This document shows, one piece after another, positions 59,656 to 64,000 of a stretch of 64,000 bases of DNA; position 1 is the stretch's first letter, and each line of letters begins with the position of its first letter. A model generated the notes under the pieces. It worked only from the letters and a program-made list of their open reading frames with translations. It was not told the origin of the DNA and did no database searches. The stretch lies in NCBI RefSeq assembly GCF_041146795.1, contig NC_135176.1, positions 15,183,286 to 15,247,285 on the forward strand, in the 5' to 3' direction. This DNA is from Maylandia zebra (Eukaryota > Chordata > Actinopteri > Cichliformes > Cichlidae). Position numbers and translations under genes: made by a program.

Positions 59656-60437
59656 AAATAGATTACAAGGCACTTTTTAGTTTTGCCGATTGAATCCATA
59701 ATATTTGCATCAGTGGGACTGCATGAGGTTAATGTGTCTGTGTATATAAAGATCAACCCAATCACTAACAATGCAGCCACTTAAGTGTTTGAAACTAGAA
59801 ATTAAAACCATAACAAATGCATTTCTGCACTTTTCAATGGAGTTACCTTCCACAGCAGGAAGCGCCTATATAAAAACTATCTATACACAGTCACATTACA
59901 CAGCAGCTCCCATTCATCATTAATCCCAGCCCCTCCCCTGGTATCCATACTGCAATGCCCATCTGCTGTATTAGTGAAGATTCTCTTATCGACCCTTTTG
60001 TACACAGGCACCTGTTCATGAACTGTGACCTGGGTCTGTAACGTTTACAGAAGCTAAAGTCTGTTTGTTAGTTTGTTTTGGCAGGTTGTGAACTATGTGC
60101 GTCGAATAAAATGTTCATTTCTTTCCTGCATACGGTCATATCTTTTACCCTGATCAAACTGATCTTGAACAAGCTTCTGTTCAAAACATAGCAAAGCACA
60201 GCTCAAACCTCAATTATTGGTTTTATTTCAGAAAATTCTGAGTAAAAAAGTGAAAACAGACTTTGTGAAAGTCTGTTTTCACTGTGAATTTACAGTGTGA
60301 CAAAAAGAATAAATGAATGATTCAGTGGGTTCAATCATATGTTCTTCAATTAGAAAAATAAACCAAGGCAGCGTTTTAAACAGAGCACACATTGTATAAG
60401 AGAAATCCCAAAACGAATTTGCAGCATGTCAAAGAGT
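55575..60437. other. Spacer between layn and the factor B-like gene
   Basis: About 4.9 kb. It begins with a purine-rich patch (55,830-55,880) near the layn promoter, contains a (GT)n repeat at 59,589-59,653 and ends in the factor B-like 3' UTR. I read both strands and found no exon with family features, no microRNA I recognise and no clear transposon end. Confidence 0.5.
59589..59653 (+). repeat. (GT)32 microsatellite
   Basis: A perfect run of about 64 bp, intergenic. It creates a false His-Thr repeat frame on the minus strand. Confidence 0.97.
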
Positions 60438-63400
60438 TTAATTTTCCAAAAACACAAGTGGTGCATAGTCCATATCTTGTCTTCCAAGTACACCCTTGAG
60501 GAAAGGGATAACTCTGAAGAGATTAATGTGAAAGTCTCTGGAGTTTGACGTTGATTCTTTAACACCACCGGCTGTGCACACTTTCTGGCTTCCCCAGCTG
60601 ACCAATGCGACCTGTCAAAAAAACAAAACAAAAAAACAATTGGTTAATTAAAATATTGGTTATTTAAAAAAGAATGTACAAGGTAAAATGACATGAACTT
60701 ATTTTCTTAGTGAATTTATTCCCTAAGGTTATACTTGGTTGTGATATACAAAACAAAGTAGCTGATTTAGATTTCACTGATTTGCCCTCACATGTAAGAT
60801 AGCCTTATGGAGCGGTCGTACACGACTTATCGCTTTACTGTTTCTGCTTTCTCCTTGACAATCACGGGGTTGAGTCCTGCAAATTGTCAACTCACCAATG
60901 TGCTACCACTCACGCCACCAAACCAAGGAAATCTTTGCTCACTACCTGCTCTTCTTGCTAAAATTGCTGTTTGGATGTCTGTCTGTTCTGAGTAGGACTT
61001 TTGCACGGAATGTCAGGCAAATTTAAAATGTGTGTTTTTTCTGTTTGTAATGGCTGTGCAGCAGAACCGTTTGAGTGCAGTGGTTGCACCGTGTATATTG
61101 CAGCCTACCTGTATTGTGCGTTGTTGAAAGTTTTTATACACAGCACCTCCAGAGTCACCTGTACCAATGAATAGAAACACACAGAGATACAAAAAAACAG
61201 AAAACAAAGTCCGAGTCACTCATCTGCACCACTGTCACTGTATTGGAGTATAAAATTTGATATAAAATTAGGAACTTACCGGTACATGCAATATGATCTC
61301 TGAAAGGTTCCCGACCACCAGTGCATATGAAGTTATCCGTCACAGCATCTCTCAGTGTATCAGCCGTTATGCCCTCTACACCTACGGCATGTTTGATGCA
61401 TTCATATCTCTACATCAAAGAGGTTTTAGGAGAAGAATAAGGAACCTGTGCTTACATACCCAAAGACACATGCACAACACAGCTCACAAGTGTAAAACTT
61501 ACATTATCACCAAGCTTAGCATGGACATCTTTCAGGTCCACTACATTGCTTGTCCTTGTCAGGAAATTCAGTCTTTCGAGGTGATTTTTTAACAGAAGTC
61601 TCTCTGTAGATAACAGAGAGACAGAAGAATACAGGTGAGCCACTCTGCAACCCGTTCCATCAGTTTTTTCCTTTTTTTTTTTCAACAAAGCATACCTATT
61701 CACAGTGTATACCCAACAAAAGACAAAGCTTTCTGATGAAACAGAGGGAAAAGCTAAAAAGCAACAAAGAACCATCAAACAGGGAGCCAATGCACACCAG
61801 ACACATAAGTAGTAGTTAGGGAAAAAAACAAAACAAGCAGAAGCACGAAGAAAAAGAATAATGGAAATGTGTAGCAAACATCCGCGTGTCAGTGAAAATT
61901 TGCAAAGTGAGTCCCTAAACACTGGATCACTTTGTCTGCTGCATCCTGCGAGCAGCCAAAGCAAATACAAGGAGCAAGAACCAGCAAACTCCTCTAAACG
62001 CTGGTCACGAGATACACATTTTTTTCCTTGTGGGGAACACAAGAAAAACAGTGGTTGGACACTGCGGCACAACTGTGTGTGATAAACGTGCGATCTTGCT
62101 ACCTTTGCAATGGTTGCTTCTAAAACTGGACCAGGTCTGCAACCACTTGCAGTCCAGTTATCCACTTTTCCTCTTAGGGTTTTGCTTATTTCAGAAAGAC
62201 AATGACAAAACTAATTGTACAAATATATAAGGACAGTGTGGCTCTGAGCTCAATAACTCACAGTCTGTTTAGGCAACATCACCCAGCTCTACATAAAATT
62301 CTATATCTTTTGTTGTTTTTACAGACTTGGCTCTATGATGAAGCTATACAGCATACATACAAAGTTATCACACCTTGTGACTCGCAGCTCTGGTCCACCA
62401 AATGTAGAGCAGCATTGGTCTCCCGGGTGCAAGGTATGCAAATGGGCCTGAAAAAATTTATTATTTCAAACATTCCAAACAATAAAAAGTGTTTTATCAA
62501 TAATCAGTAAATCAGTACAGTACAAACAGAATAATTTGCATAGCCTAATTTCTTACCTCACGTTAGTGGATATGACAACATATTTCTCCAGTTGGATCAG
62601 AGCCACATCATAGTCATAAAACTCGTTAATGCCTTTATTCTTTTTGGCAGTAACATTGTAGAGTGGATGATAAAATAAAGTTTTTGCTTTTTTAACTGAA
62701 AAAAAAAATCAGTTGTATTATTGTTAATATCATCAATCAAAAACATTAGACATATTTATCTATAGCAAATTTATAAAACAGGGTATCATGCTATCTTTAG
62801 ATAAAGTTTTCATTACTTTTGTTATCTCCATCATCAATTTCAACAGTGACTTTTTCAGGCAAAAAACCAAACACGCAGTGAGCAGCAGTCAGGACGAACT
62901 CAGGCGTCACCAGAGAGCCCATACATTTCTTCGAGTGACCGTCAGCCTAAAATTTGAAATAAAAAACAATCATATACTTAGACTGCTGCATGCACTGAAG
63001 CAAGACACGCTTAATTTACATAATTAATCTACTATGTAAAACATCTGGTAGGGAGAACATAGCAATATGGTAGATGAATCTGATGTCTGTTCACCTAAAA
63101 ATAAAAATTCATTAAATCTATGAGTTTTTGCAGGGGCGTAATTTCCAGGGGGGCTATGGGAATTTACTCAGATTTATTTATTCAATGAGACAGACCCCCC
63201 CCCCCCCCCCCTCCCCAATGTTCAGCACAAAGTTATGCCTATAAGTTTTTGGATGGTTCACTAGCAAACATGTAAGGATAGAGATTTATATATTCAGTCG
63301 CATTACTCTACTGGTTTAAATGAAACAGCGAAACTTTTCACCTGAGTAGAAATAAACACCATCCATGGATACATTTTCCTCTTCAGCTCATTGCGGTTAT

Positions 63401-64000
63401 CCGTATACTCTTTGTGAAGTCCACAGAGACCCTTGACTTCATCTTCATCTGCATGAAAACAATAAATGAATGATATTTAAAAATAGAAAATCCAGTGTTG
63501 TTCATGTAGATAGCAGAAGACAAGGAATACATTTTTTTGTTATGTGTTTATCAATTAAATTTCTTTTGCAGCTTTCAGCACGGAAGAGAAGGGGCACTTA
63601 GCTTACCATTTAAAATAGTCAGGGAGATGGGGCGAGTAATCGCGGTAATCACTGAGGCAGGAAACAGCTGATCTTTTTGTTACAGGTAAAATGATAAAGG
63701 ACGTGAGGCAGACAGGGACTGTGGCCTGCTGCACAGACAGGTTGCATAAGTATACAACATGGATGTAGCCTCCAGATTGGAAAAATTAATTTCAAAGTGC
63801 CAATTCAGAAGTGCTTTAAGCCTAAATTCTATCAGAGGGCCACCAGATTGGGGTAATTGTGGTGCTGTAGAAGTTTACAGGGGAAAAGGCTTTTTGTCTT
63901 GATCTCTGTAATTTATTATTGAAATATTAAGTATGTTTAAAAAGAACAAACAACAAAAAAAAAACAATGCGTGTGCGAGTTCCCATTCAGACCTGCCCCT
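60438..64000 (-). CDS. cfb: Complement factor B/C2-like serine protease, 3' part (runs off the right edge)
   Basis: Factor B and C2 are plasma zymogens whose protease domain forms the C3/C5 convertases. Exons 63448-63342, 62946-62817, 62695-62557, 62447-62374, 61603-61503, 61409-61280, 61158-61109 and 60611-60438 join in frame over the whole protease domain. A 45-nt exon at 63651-63607 may precede them but matches the family poorly. Landmarks: LCGLHKEYTD at the domain start; VLTAAHC (His57); EFYDYDVALIQLEK (Asp102), with the same EFYDYDVAL as human factor B; PICIPCT; NFICTGGREPF; CTGDSGGAVY (Ser195); VSWGSQKVC; SRDFHINLFRVIPFLK. The RDFHINLF end marks the factor B/C2 clade and keeps the acidic residue that serves as the specificity Asp226. 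The CCP and von Willebrand A domains should lie beyond 64,000. B versus C2 cannot be settled here. Confidence 0.88.
63195..63211 (+). repeat. C-rich homopolymer run
   Basis: About 16-17 C in a factor B-like intron, next to a stretch starting 'caggggcgtaatttcc' that may be the edge of another hAT-like repeat; no partner end was found. Confidence 0.85.

Noticed and set aside
59482-59780. His-Thr repeat proteins on the minus strand
   Set aside because: Pure artefacts of the (GT)n microsatellite; the same applies to Val-Cys repeat frames at 2,511-2,565 and 44,633-44,708.
55575-60437. miR-34b/c or other microRNA near layn
   Set aside because: In mammals miR-34b/c lies elsewhere on the same chromosome arm; I looked for the mature ggcagtgt seed region here and saw no match.
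61452-62165. A 237-codon minus-strand frame with a reverse-transcript look
   Set aside because: It spans a factor B-like exon and its intron; only the 61,503-61,603 part is coding and the rest has no family match.
63127-63215. hAT-like repeat starting 'caggggcgtaat'
   Set aside because: Only one possible end is present; no inverted partner or 8-bp duplication was found nearby.
1-64000. CRISPR arrays, phage, operons, LTR or retrovirus-like elements
   Set aside because: No spaced direct repeats, no prokaryotic gene layout, and no paired long direct repeats or gag/pol/env-like frames were recognised.

Overview
The window is vertebrate, and its gene set and repeats point to a ray-finned (teleost) fish. 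The genes are split into many short exons with GT-AG introns. Introns and spacers carry Tc1-like, hAT-like and piggyBac-like transposon relics, an L2-type LINE piece, a short interspersed repeat and long (GT)n tracts. A percomorph such as a cichlid is a reasonable guess, but that is inference. I recognised no LTR or retrovirus-like element, no CRISPR and no bacterial-type operon. All gene names rest on remembered protein families; no search was run.

Layout, left to right. (1) 1-11,526, minus: the 5' part of cfap54, a ciliary central-apparatus protein, with a palindromic RFX X-box just upstream. (2) 12,942-13,743, plus: a three-exon alphaB-crystallin-like small heat-shock protein with TATA box and poly(A) signal. 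(3) 14,811-17,861: a decayed Tc1-like transposon, broken up by a short retroposon and a 2.0-kb hAT-type element with a perfect 8-bp target duplication. (4) 18,467-19,179, minus: mia, a small secreted SH3-like protein. (5) 20,615-25,716, plus: a BICDL2-type dynein cargo adaptor. (6) 28,256-33,994, minus: tomm40l, a mitochondrial import pore, sharing a probable two-way promoter with (7) fdxacb1, plus, 35,162-38,679. (8) 40,486-48,519, plus: alg9, an ER mannosyltransferase. (9) 50,768-55,574, minus: layn (layilin), with an unusually long, repeat-bearing cytoplasmic tail. (10) 60,438 to the right edge, minus: the serine-protease end of a complement factor B/C2-like gene.

The genes do not form one pathway. 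CRYAB, FDXACB1, ALG9 and LAYN are near neighbours on human 11q23, so this looks like an ancestral block with MIA, BICDL2 and TOMM40L placed inside it and CFAP54 and a factor B gene on its flanks. I reconstructed exon chains in frame for every gene: cfap54 31 exons so far, cryab 3, mia 4, bicdl2 9, tomm40l 9, fdxacb1 5, alg9 15, layn 7, and cfb-like 8 plus one doubtful.

I did not find a previously undescribed multi-gene system. The observations most worth checking are the layilin tail repeats, the Trp/Met-rich crystallin N-terminus, the UG-repeat tracts that directly abut splice sites in cfap54 and alg9, an in-frame retainable intron in fdxacb1, and the nested transposon stack.
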